From NCBI RefSeq assembly GCF_030580935.1, contig NZ_JAUQOM010000012.1, positions 1 to 64,000 on the forward strand: a stretch of DNA of 64,000 nt, written 5' to 3'. Both the position numbers and the translations under genes were made by a program. Below the pieces are notes generated by a model, which did no database searches, was not told the DNA's origin, and was given only the letters and a program-made list of their open reading frames with translations. Below, one piece after another: positions 42,617 through 51,133 of this stretch (the first letter of the stretch is position 1; each line of letters begins with the position of its first letter). Origin of the DNA: Sphingobium cyanobacteriorum. GTDB taxonomy: Bacteria; Pseudomonadota; Alphaproteobacteria; Sphingomonadales; Sphingomonadaceae.

Positions 42617-45600
42617 CTACCTGATTTCCTTGTCAATGAAGCCCAACGTTGTGGCATTCTCGATGAGAGTACGGACCTTACCCTTATCCATGCCAGACGG
42701 CACCTCGGCATCGATCTCGAGCTTAAGCGCGACTTCGCTGCCCGGCATTGTCGTGAGCTGTTCGACGATCGCTTCTACGATCTGGTGGATTTCGCGAGCC
42801 GGCCGTTCGGCCGAGATCATTACTGTTCCAAGGAAGCGCGTTGGGTTTCGCTCTGGAGGCGGAACATCGGGGGCGCCGTGAGGCGATGACGTAGTGGATG
42901 AACCACCTTCAGGTGCAGGCGAGCCACCACCAACAGGTATTTCCCGTTGTGAGGGTGCTGGACGGTGCGCCTCGGCCACGCCCGGCTTGATGATGACGCT
43001 TTCCCCATCGATGACGACTGCCGCATTGACAGCCCGCTCGATTGCGAGGCCAAGGTATGTGTCGGTCTTCTCGTCCCACTTTTCGGCATAGGCGAAGGGG
43101 CCGGGCAGCATCCCGCCGACCGCCGCCTGGACGGCCTTTACCAGCACGTCCTTATTTTTGACGCGTGGCAGGTAGGTGTAGCGGTTTAGATACTCCCATA
43201 GATCCTTAAGGGAGAGATGCGGCTTGCCGTTCCAGATGTATTTCTGGAGATCGCGGTCGAGGCGCGTCGGTCCCAGCTCGGCGAGAAGCCCCTCCTCGCC
43301 GACCAGTTTCTTGCTGGCACGGGCCAACAGACCGTCCTGAGCCGGCACCTTGCCCGAAACCCACTCGACCTCAGCCTGCGCGCTCTCCTGAACCGGGTAA
43401 TGCAGGTAGCACCACGCCTCCCTCAGACGTGTTTTCACCGTCTCGTTGGCTTCGGCGAGCTTGGCCTTGGCGAGAGCGTCATCGCTTTGCGTAAGGTTGA
43501 GGCGATCCTTCTCCTTGACGATCTCGCCCCATGCCAGAGCCGCGCGCACGGCATCCTTCAGGTTATCGAGCTGGCGTGCCTCTGCGGCGATGAACACGAG
43601 CATGTTCCGGTACACGCGCGGCGTGCTGCCGCGCTGGAGAAGCATCTCCTTCGCCTCGACCAATGCTTCGGAGCCATCGCGACCGTTATGGGGGTGAGCT
43701 ACCCCCAGCACGACCGCGCGCACGCCGCCCGCTTCGTCAGGCACTTCAGCCGAGGACGTGGGAGCCACCTGCACAGCGTCGAAGTGGCCCCGATCAGCGA
43801 TGCCGTTGATGTATTTGGCTAGCTCGCGGTCGATCTCCATCAACACCAATTGCGCATCGAGCTGACCCGCCTTGTCCGCCGCGATCCGGTTGAGACTGGC
43901 CGACATGGAATACCAGTAGCGACCCAGATCCGCGTGCATGAACTTGGCCTGGTTCGTCAGGCGCCGAAGAGCGTCACCAAAGATGGCGGGTCGCTCGCCG
44001 GGCTGAACGACACCCAGGTTGATCTGCTTGTCGTCGAGGCCGGTATTCTGCTGCGCGTGCGTCGGTGCCGTTCCCATGAAGATCGCACGCGCGATGCGAC
44101 GGGTCGCCGAGTAACGGTTCAGGTTCGGCGCCGCCTGATCCACCTTGTACGGGGTGGCGGCCGTCCCATCGACATCGGCGGCGATGATCGACTGCCAACT
44201 GACGTCAAGGTAATGCAGAAGCTCGGGTTCGACGCGCGGTGAGCTGACCGACACGCTGCCAGGCATGATCATCACCGACGGGTCGCCGCTCATCCACAGC
44301 TCGTGAATCACCTGCGCCATGAGACGCAACACACCACGCGTCCGCTGAAACTTTTCCAGCGAACCCCAGCAGGTATAGAGTTGATCGAACAGCTCGGGGT
44401 GAATCGGGTACGCCTTCTCCAGCTTCCGCCGATAATCCTCATCGGCACAACCCTGCGGGAAGTCGTTGGCGTTCTCCCGGTACAGCTTCGCGAACTGCTT
44501 CAGGGTGTTATCGCGATGGTGGAACCTGTCGCCCGGGATTTCCTTGAAAAGGCGCCGGCGGACGATCTCATAGCTCTCTTCCTGAGAGGCAGGGCGCCAC
44601 GACGATTCGACGCGACTGAAGGTCTGTTTCAGGCGGGCAAGAGCCTCTTGGCCCCCTTCTCCGCCGACCTCGATCTGCGACGCCGGCAGCGAAGCAACGA
44701 GCAAGGTGCCGGGGCTCGCCTTTACCGCCTCCGTGAGGGATTGAACGAAGGACAGGTTGGCATCGAAGGAGCCGGAGGGAAGCCCCTCCACTCGGTAGAT
44801 CTGGCGCAGGTACGCCACCCACTCGTCGATGAGGACCAGGCAGGGAGAATATTTCCTGAAGATCGCCTCGAGCATGTTCGATCCCGGCGCGATCCCCTTC
44901 GCGTCGTTCTCGGCGATCATGTCGAACGCCTCCTCGCCGCCGAGCTGCCACGCCAGCTCGCCCCAGGTGGTCCGGATCTTGCGGTCCCCCGCTGCATTCA
45001 GGACGTCCTGAGGGCCGCGAGAGGTGCCGACGAGAACCGCACGGTTGATGTCGGTGGGAACGGTAAGCCCGTGCCGCTCAAGGAGCTGATCGAGCCCGGA
45101 CAGATCATGCGCCGGCGTTCCGCCAGCCATATGGTAGAGGGCCAGCATCGAGTGCGTCTTACCGCCCCCGAAATTGGTTTGCAGCTCCACCACAGGATCG
45201 CCGCCGCCGCCCGAAAGACGCTTCGCGGCACCGACCAAGAGGGTGCTCAGGCCTTCGGTCAGATAGGTCCGGCTGAAGAACTGCTGGGGGTCGCGGTACT
45301 CTGCCGGCGCGCTGCCGGCATGGACCTTCCCGAGATCGGCCGCGAACTCGGCTTGCTGGAACTCGCCGGTTGCAACGTCCTGATGGGGCTCGACCACCTC
45401 GCGCCACGGGAGCAGGCCGGCTACGGTCTCAACGGAGATATCGAGGCGCTGCGTCTTCCGGCGCTCCTCATTCCGCTGAAGCTCTGAAAACTTGGTGCGC
45501 AGGATGGTGTCGCGCATCTTTCCGAGCTGGTCGGCGACGTCGCCGGCGCTGATCGACTCCATGAGCCGACGCATGGAGTCCAAGGCGCGTTCGGCGTCGT

Positions 45601-45643
45601 CGTATGTGAACGTCTCATTGTGCGAGAGCTTGTTCCGGACATC
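42617..45643 (-). pseudogene. DUF499-family ATPase with HEPN remnant, 5' end removed by an IS3 element
   Basis: A 1,008-codon frame without a native start. At the IS junction it opens DVRNKLSHNETFTYDDAERA, the end of a Swt1-like HEPN domain (R-x4-H), then the DUF499 ATPase: Walker A in LQTNFGGGKTHSMLALYHMA, Walker B in PCLVLIDEWVAYLRQIYRVE, and Arg-rich C-terminal parts ending in VRTLIENATTLGFIDKEIR. DUF499 proteins occur in helicase/methyltransferase anti-phage-type islands. The N-terminal part is missing; the frame could only be translated from an internal start such as TTG 45583, so function is doubtful. Confidence 0.82.
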
Positions 45644-45718
45644 CTGTCCGTCGTCAGAACATTCGGCACAACTCGCGGCGTAGATTAGCGGAGTGCGGAT
45701 CTCGTCAGGGGGTTGATG

Positions 45719-46699
45719 TTAGGCGGCGAACTTGCGGTGCTGCAAGCGCCGATGTTCGATGGTCTGTCGCTTGATCCTTTCGCGCAGTTTGATGATTGCC
45801 GGAGCCCTGCCGAAGTAGGCATCGGCAGGCGTCACGTTGGCCAGGCTCTCGTGGTATCGCTGGTGATTGTAGTGCTCGACGAAGGTCTCGATGTGGGCTT
45901 CGAGGTCGCCGGGCAGGAAGTAGTTTTCCAGCAAGATGCGGTTTTTCAGGGTCTGGTGCCAGCGCTCGATCTTGCCCTGGGTTTGGGGATGACACGGGGC
46001 GCCGCGGACATGGCTCATCTTCCGGGCCTCGATGTATTCCGCCAGCTCACCCGCGATGTAGCTGGGGCCATTATCGCTGAGTAGGCGGGGTTTGTGCAGC
46101 ACCGTGGCGCTGTCGCAACCAGAAGCCGCCAGGGCGAGGTCCAGCGTGTCGGTGACGTCCTCGGCTCGCATGTTGGTGCACAGCTTCCAGGCGATGATGT
46201 AGCGTGAGAAGTCGTCGAGCACGGTCGACAGATACATCCAGCCCCACCCGATGATCTTGAAGTAGGTGAAGTCGGTCTGCCACATCTCGTTCGGCCGCGT
46301 GGTTTTCGTGTGGAACTGATCGGCAGCCTTGATCACGACATAGGCCGGGCTGGTGATCAGGTCGTGGGCCTTCAACAAGCGGTAAACCGTGGATTCCGAC
46401 ACGAAGTAGCGCTGCCCATCGGTGAAGCGCACGGCCAGTTCCCGGGGGCTCAGCTCAGACTGTTCCAGCGCCAGCTCGATGATCTGGTCGTGGATGCCCG
46501 CCGGGATGCGGTTCCACACCCGGCTCGGCGCCGATGGCCGATCTTCCAACGCCTCCGGCCCGCCTTCGAGGTAGCGATCATACCAGCGGTAGAATGTCCG
46601 ACGAGGGATGCCGAGTTGGTCCAGCGTGCGCTTGGCCGACAGGTGCGACTGCTCGACGGTTCTGATGATCTCGAGCTTCTCGGATGCGGGATACCTCAT
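45719..46699 (-). CDS. IS3-family transposase OrfB (DDE integrase domain)
   Basis: A 326-residue catalytic subunit beginning MRYPASEKLEIIRTVEQSHL with an HTH, then the rve core with D in MWQTDFTYFKIIGWGW, D in LLSDNGPSYIAGELAEYIEA (LSDNG) and E in GKIERWHQTLKNRILL. The ATG overlaps the orfA stop by 4 bp, but the frame is open upstream through a 7-T run (46728-46734; A7 on the coding strand), the usual -1 slippage site that fuses OrfA and OrfB. Confidence 0.92.
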   Translation of the reverse strand: MRYPASEKLEIIRTVEQSHLSAKRTLDQLGIPRRTFYRWYDRYLEGGPEALEDRPSAPSRVWNRIPAGIHDQIIELALEQSELSPRELAVRFTDGQRYFVSESTVYRLLKAHDLITSPAYVVIKAADQFHTKTTRPNEMWQTDFTYFKIIGWGWMYLSTVLDDFSRYIIAWKLCTNMRAEDVTDTLDLALAASGCDSATVLHKPRLLSDNGPSYIAGELAEYIEARKMSHVRGAPCHPQTQGKIERWHQTLKNRILLENYFLPGDLEAHIETFVEHYNHQRYHESLANVTPADAYFGRAPAIIKLRERIKRQTIEHRRLQHRKFAA

Positions 46700-47082
46700 T
46701 CGTCGTTGCCCCCATCCGCGACCATGCTTTTTTTGAGCAGACGGTTTTCCAGTGTCAGATCGGCCACGCATTCCTTCAGGGCCCGGGCTTCGCGGCGCAG
46801 GTCCTGGACCTCTCCGGTGGTCGCGGCACGGGCGGTGTCGCCGGCCAGGCGGCGCTTGCCAGCTTCCATGAACTCCTTCGACCAGGTGTAATACAGGCTC
46901 TGGGCAATGCCTTCCTTGCGGCATAGCTCGGCGATGCTGTCTTCCCCGCGCAGGCCATCCAGCACGATGCGGATCTTGTCCTCGGCCGAAAAGTGGCGCC
47001 GGGTCTGTCGGCGGATGTCCTTCACTATCCGCTCTGCTGGGGCCTTGGCGGGCGATTTTACATCGGAGGATCTGGGCTTCAT
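46696..47082 (-). CDS. IS3-family OrfA (HTH protein)
   Basis: A 128-residue protein with an HTH (HFSAEDKIRIVLDGLRGEDS, IAELCRKEGIAQSLYYTWSK) and a C-terminal leucine-zipper region (EARALKECVADLTLENRLLK). The A7 stretch in LLKKS is the likely frameshift site to OrfB. Intact. Confidence 0.9.
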   Translation of the reverse strand: MKPRSSDVKSPAKAPAERIVKDIRRQTRRHFSAEDKIRIVLDGLRGEDSIAELCRKEGIAQSLYYTWSKEFMEAGKRRLAGDTARAATTGEVQDLRREARALKECVADLTLENRLLKKSMVADGGNDE

Positions 47083-47167
47083 CTTCGTTCCTTCGTCACT
47101 ACGACGAAGCCCAGATCCTCCTTAAATCACAACCTCAAATCTGTGCCATTGGTGCTGACGGCGGACA

Positions 47168-47275
47168 GTTGATCGCCTGATCGCCGATCCAGTCTACCGA
47201 AAGTATCTGTGCCGCCTGCGCAGACGCAATACCGCGCACAGATGCGCCGTTCCGAATTTCTTCGAGCTCAGCCAC
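47168..47275 (-). pseudogene. First 36 codons of a helicase-type gene, cut by the IS3 element
   Basis: A perfect Shine-Dalgarno AGGAGG (47286-47281) precedes GTG 47275; the frame reads VAELEEIRNGASVRGIASAQ and ends ...VDWIGDQAIN exactly at the IS border (36 codons, no remainder). The pattern V-R-G-I-x...V-x-W-x-G resembles the start of the large SNF2-type helicases that precede methylase and DUF499 genes in defence-type islands. It directly follows the WYL gene (31 bp). The rest of the gene has been lost. Confidence 0.7.
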
Positions 47276-47305
47276 GCAAACCTCCTGCCATCCTCAAGAG
47301 CCTGT

Positions 47306-48190
47306 TCATTCTGCGAACTCGGCTCTCTCAAGCGCAGCTTCGGTCTCGTTCCGGTTGATCACGACAATGTGCTGGCTCCGCGCTGGACGCTTGGCCGCGT
47401 CACCGAGGAGACCTAGCCTTTTGAGGACGTAGAAAAGCATGGCGTATCGTATGGTGAGAACGGCTGATCCATTCTCCATACCGTAGTCCTTGGCGACGAC
47501 TGATTTCTGATTGGGCGTTAGATCAGGATGTGGCCCAATCTCGACCCCAAAACGTTCCTGCCACAACTCATCTGACTGAACGCTCACGCCGCTGTCGCCA
47601 AACTCCCCGAAGTTCAAGATTCGCGGCAGCAGGAAGTCCTTAAACTTGTCGGTGACATGGCAGTAGGCTCTCACGTGCCAGCGGAAACCGTCGTAGCCGA
47701 AGGCATGCGGCGTTATTCGTCGCCAAGTCGGATCCGGACGCTCTCGACTCATCGATTGATATTGAACGTCGATAGAACGATTTTCTCTTACTGCGCTCAG
47801 CACCGAACGAAGTACGCCGGCATCGATGTCCCGGCGCGGTGTCAGCGCAATGTCAGTATCTGGAACCTCGGTGATCCACGATTCTGTCAGGTCGATAAGG
47901 CCCTCCGCTACCGAACGCAGTCGGGAGAGATAGCCGTCAGGATCTGGCCTCAGGAATCGCGGCTTGAACCGCTCACTCGCAACGTACCGTTTGGCGCTCT
48001 TGTCGTAAAACGCATTGTGGGGTGCCCGCTCCTGGTAGAGGGTCAGATCCTTGGATGCCTGTGGCACCGATACGTCGAACATATCGATGATGTCCGAGCG
48101 ATTGACCCCGCCTTCCCAGAACAGGCGGAATTCAATGAATTCCAGGCGTCGCTCTACCCCCCACTTCAAAGCTGACGCGACGTCCGCCAT
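47306..48190 (-). CDS. WYL-domain transcriptional regulator
   Basis: A 294-residue protein: an N-terminal winged helix (RLEFIEFRLFWEGGVNRSDI, DMFDVSVPQASKDLTLYQER), a WYL domain (IDVQYQSMSRERPDPTWRRI, ITPHAFGYDGFRWHVRAYCH) and a C-terminal extension. The build equals BrxR/CapW-type repressors that control anti-phage operons. It heads the leftward operon whose second gene is the helicase fragment, and is divergent from the AddAB-like operon; the 9-bp inverted repeat at 48213-48261 is a candidate operator for both. Confidence 0.85.
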   Translation of the reverse strand: MADVASALKWGVERRLEFIEFRLFWEGGVNRSDIIDMFDVSVPQASKDLTLYQERAPHNAFYDKSAKRYVASERFKPRFLRPDPDGYLSRLRSVAEGLIDLTESWITEVPDTDIALTPRRDIDAGVLRSVLSAVRENRSIDVQYQSMSRERPDPTWRRITPHAFGYDGFRWHVRAYCHVTDKFKDFLLPRILNFGEFGDSGVSVQSDELWQERFGVEIGPHPDLTPNQKSVVAKDYGMENGSAVLTIRYAMLFYVLKRLGLLGDAAKRPARSQHIVVINRNETEAALERAEFAE

Positions 48191-48212
48191 CCAAACTCAA
48201 ACTCCAAGATGC

Positions 48213-48261
48213 GGATAGAAAGTATATGGACACATCCGCGCGACACGTTTAGTTTCTATCC
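48213..48261. promoter_or_regulatory. Inverted repeat in the divergent WYL/AddAB-like promoter region
   Basis: GGATAGAAA (48213-48221) and TTTCTATCC (48253-48261) form a perfect 9-bp inverted repeat with 31 bp between. It lies 23 bp upstream of the WYL start and 51 bp upstream of the small basic gene. Likely WYL binding is inference. Confidence 0.5.
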
Positions 48262-48311
48262 CCATCACGGATTCGCGTCAAGCGTGCCGGAACCGATTTA
48301 AGGAGGCTAGC

Positions 48312-48470
48312 ATGCCAAAGGGCGGAACGAAGGGGGAAGTGACCAGCAAGCGTGCGGCGAGCGCCGCATCGAAGGTTCTCCGTGATCCAAAATCAAGTGT
48401 GGCGGCGAAAACGGCTGCGGCCTCTGCACTGACCCAGCGCCCGAATAAGTCGCGAGGAGACCGGCGATGA
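48312..48470 (+). CDS. Small basic protein coupled to the AddB-like gene
   Basis: A 52-residue Lys/Ala/Ser-rich protein (starts MPKGGTKGEVTSKRAASAAS) with a strong AGGAGG 5 bp before its ATG region. It overlaps the AddB-like gene by 4 bp (ATGA), so it is translated and couples to it. No known domain recognised; composition suggests nucleic-acid binding. Confidence 0.7.
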   Translation: MPKGGTKGEVTSKRAASAASKVLRDPKSSVAAKTAAASALTQRPNKSRGDRR

Positions 48471-51133
48471 TTGCCATCATGAGCAACCGGCGGACTACCG
48501 TCGCCCACGGACGCCTGGCTATGCGGGAGCTTCGCCTCGACGCCGCGCGCCACCGCCGCCACGGCCGGCAGATCATGTCGTTCGAACAGCTGGCGGTCCG
48601 CCTCGCCGGCGGCTTTGCAAGGCCGATCGACGACGAAAGCCTTCGCACCGCGATCCAGGCCGTCCTCCCGAACACCCCGCTCGGCGAACTCGAAAGCATC
48701 AAGCTCCTGCCTGGAATGGTCGACGCCTCGGCCGACACGCTGCACAAGGCTTGGCGCGCCGGCATAGACCTGGCCTGCCGCGCCCACGAGCATCCGCGTC
48801 TCGATTCCATTGCGCGTCTCGAAGCGGCGGTACTGGCGCAGCTGCCGTCGGGCATGATGCGGCCCTGCGACCTGGTCGCGGCTGCCTGTCAGCGCCTCGA
48901 TCACGCTAAGGCCGTTCTAGGGCCGGTCGAGATCGTCGGCATTACCGAGCTGTCGCCGTGCTGGCGTCCGCTGCTTCACGCGCTGACGGGCTACACTCCG
49001 GTGACCTGGACGGCGGGCCCGCGGCCGACGCCGCCCTGGCTCGAAGCGACCGGCGTTATCGTGACGCGCGATGCGCCGCAGGCTCCGGCGGTTCGGGCGG
49101 AAAGCGCGGCGACGGCGTATCATGAGGCCATCGAGGCGATCCGCTGGGCGCGGGCGCTGCTGGCTTCGGGTGAGGCCGAGCCGGCGGACATCGCGATCGC
49201 CGCCGCCTCGACGGCGGACTATGATGACCATTTCCTGTCGCTTCGCGCCGACGCGAACCTCGACCTGCACTTCATCCACGGGATCAAGGTCACCACCACT
49301 CGCGAGGGTCAGGCGGCCGCCGCGCTCGCCGACATCCTCGTTCGCGGCTTGTCGCAGAGCCGGATGCGCCGTCTCGCGGCGCTGTGCGGGTCCGAGGCCG
49401 GTCCGTTCCAGACGCTGCCGGTGGGCTGGTTGCGCATCTTGCCGACCGACGCGCCGCTTGCCTCGGTCTCGGCCTGGACGCGTCTGCTCGGGCGCCTGAC
49501 CGCCGCGGACTGGCCTGACGAGCAAGACCACACCCCCACCTTGCGCGGCATCGTCGAGCTTCTGGGCAAGGGCCACAGCGCCGCCGAGGAGATCGGCGCG
49601 GCGCTGCTCAGCGGCCGCGCCCTGGCAATCTGGCGCAAGGCGCTGCTGGCGGGGCCGACCGGGTCGCTCGACACGACGCTGGAGAATCTCAAGCAGGACG
49701 ACGGCCTCGAGGCCTGCGTATCCGTCGCCTGGATGCCCGCCAGCGCCCTGGCCGCGTCGCCGCGCCGGTTCGTCCGCTTGATCGGGCTGAACTCGTCCCG
49801 CTGGCCGCGGAGCATCTCCGAAGACCGCCTGATCTCCGATCACGTCATTCCGACCGCCGAACTCGATCCCCTGCCGGTCGCGGCGGCCGATCGCCGGGAC
49901 TTCGAGACGATCCTCGCCACGACCGAACGCCAGGTGGTTCTGTCGCGCGCGCGCCGCGACAGTGAAGGGCGGCTCCTCGGCCGCAGCTCGCTGCTCGGCG
50001 CCTATGGCGAGGAAAACTACGTCCGCCGCAACGCGGTCCCGGCTCACGCCTTCAGCGAGACCGACCGGTTGATGGCGCGCCCGCAGGAGTTTGCCGGCGA
50101 GCCCCAAGCGGTCGCCGCCACGGCCTGCTGGCGCAACTGGCACCGCAAGGAGATCACGCCGCACGACGGCCTGGTGCGCGCCGACCACCCGCTCTTGCTG
50201 GCCATCCTCGACCGCACCCAGTCGGCAAGCTCGCTTCGCCTCCTCCTGCGCAGCCCGCTCGGCTTCGTCTGGCGCTACGCGATGCGGCTGCGGATGCCCG
50301 AGAGCGGCGCCGATCCGCTCGTGCTCGACGCCCTTGGCATGGGCGACCTCGTCCACATGACGCTCGATCTGGCGCTCCAGAAGTTGGAGGCCGCCGGCGG
50401 TCTGGCCAAGGCCGACGAGGCGCAGATCGCAGCCACCGTGCAGGAGGCCGCGCGCGAGGTCGCCGGGGTCTGGGAGAGCGAACGCGCTGTGCCGCCGGAG
50501 GTGATCTGGCGCCGGACGCTCGACGACGCCCGCGTCCTGACGAGCCGCGCGCTCACCTATGGCGACGAACGGCTGCCGGACGCCCGTTCCTATGGGGAAG
50601 TCGCCTTTGGCGGCTTGGAGCCAAAGTCGGACGCTGACAGCCCCTGGGATTCCAAGATCCCGGTCGAAATCCCCGGCGCGGGCTTCCGCATCAACGGCTA
50701 CATCGACCGTCTCGACCTGTCGGGCGACGGCAAGCGCGCCCTGGTCCGCGACTACAAGACCGGCCGCCTGCCCAGGGAGGACATCAGCCTCGACGGTGGC
50801 CGCGAGTTGCAGCGCTGCCTCTACGCCTTCGCCGTCAAGGCGCTGCTCGGGTCCGAGGTCTCGATCAGCGCCTCGCTGCTCTTCCCGCGCGAGCAAGTCG
50901 ATCTCCAGCTCGCCGATCCGGAAGCCACCCTGCTCGAGATCACCAGCTATCTGCAGGCGGCGCGCGCCAACCTGACCGCCGGGTACGCCCTGATCGGGCC
51001 CGACACCGGCGGAACCTATGACGACCTCGCCTTCGCCCTCCCGGCGAACGCAGGCGCGACCTACTGCAAACGCAAGCTGCCCGCCGCGACCGAGATGTTC
51101 GGCGACGCCGCGCAAGTCTGGGAGGCCCAGTGA
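48467..51133 (+). CDS. AddB/RexB-like PD-(D/E)XK nuclease
   Basis: An 888-residue protein with the C-terminal RecB-type nuclease (FRINGYIDRLDLSGDGKRAL, VRDYKTGRLP: D...DYK) and an N-terminal region shaped like the inactivated helicase of AddB but without a Walker A GxGKS (reads MIAIMSNRRTTVAHGRLAMR). The Fe-S cysteines of AddB are not obvious. Shorter than chromosomal AddB (about 1,000-1,150). It pairs with the next gene, and the two are probably a double-strand end-processing complex. Confidence 0.82.
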   Translation: MIAIMSNRRTTVAHGRLAMRELRLDAARHRRHGRQIMSFEQLAVRLAGGFARPIDDESLRTAIQAVLPNTPLGELESIKLLPGMVDASADTLHKAWRAGIDLACRAHEHPRLDSIARLEAAVLAQLPSGMMRPCDLVAAACQRLDHAKAVLGPVEIVGITELSPCWRPLLHALTGYTPVTWTAGPRPTPPWLEATGVIVTRDAPQAPAVRAESAATAYHEAIEAIRWARALLASGEAEPADIAIAAASTADYDDHFLSLRADANLDLHFIHGIKVTTTREGQAAAALADILVRGLSQSRMRRLAALCGSEAGPFQTLPVGWLRILPTDAPLASVSAWTRLLGRLTAADWPDEQDHTPTLRGIVELLGKGHSAAEEIGAALLSGRALAIWRKALLAGPTGSLDTTLENLKQDDGLEACVSVAWMPASALAASPRRFVRLIGLNSSRWPRSISEDRLISDHVIPTAELDPLPVAAADRRDFETILATTERQVVLSRARRDSEGRLLGRSSLLGAYGEENYVRRNAVPAHAFSETDRLMARPQEFAGEPQAVAATACWRNWHRKEITPHDGLVRADHPLLLAILDRTQSASSLRLLLRSPLGFVWRYAMRLRMPESGADPLVLDALGMGDLVHMTLDLALQKLEAAGGLAKADEAQIAATVQEAAREVAGVWESERAVPPEVIWRRTLDDARVLTSRALTYGDERLPDARSYGEVAFGGLEPKSDADSPWDSKIPVEIPGAGFRINGYIDRLDLSGDGKRALVRDYKTGRLPREDISLDGGRELQRCLYAFAVKALLGSEVSISASLLFPREQVDLQLADPEATLLEITSYLQAARANLTAGYALIGPDTGGTYDDLAFALPANAGATYCKRKLPAATEMFGDAAQVWEAQ

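Larger units (their letters stand above)
45645..47167 (-). mobile_element. IS3-family insertion sequence, 1,523 bp
   Basis: The ends are TGTCCGTCGTCAGAACATTC (from 45645) and the reverse complement of 47142-47167, TGTCCGCCGTCAGCACCAAT, sharing TGTCCG(T/C)CGTCAG and GGCACA at the inner side. It carries orfA and orfB with a shift site. Flanks are TCC on the left and GTT on the right: no target duplication, and the coding sequences on the two sides belong to different genes. This indicates a deletion or recombination after insertion. Confidence 0.87.

Noticed and set aside
44303..45487. Plus-strand 394-codon frame opposite the DUF499 gene
   Set aside because: Shadow of the DUF499 frame, which has Walker A and B motifs.
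45581..45583. TTG as a true start of the DUF499 protein
   Set aside because: The frame continues upstream for 20 codons with HEPN-type sequence to the IS border, so the TTG is an internal Leu codon.
45642..47170. Target duplication for the IS3 element
   Set aside because: The 3-4 bases outside the two ends differ (TCC versus GTT), and the flanking genes do not rejoin; a simple insertion is excluded.
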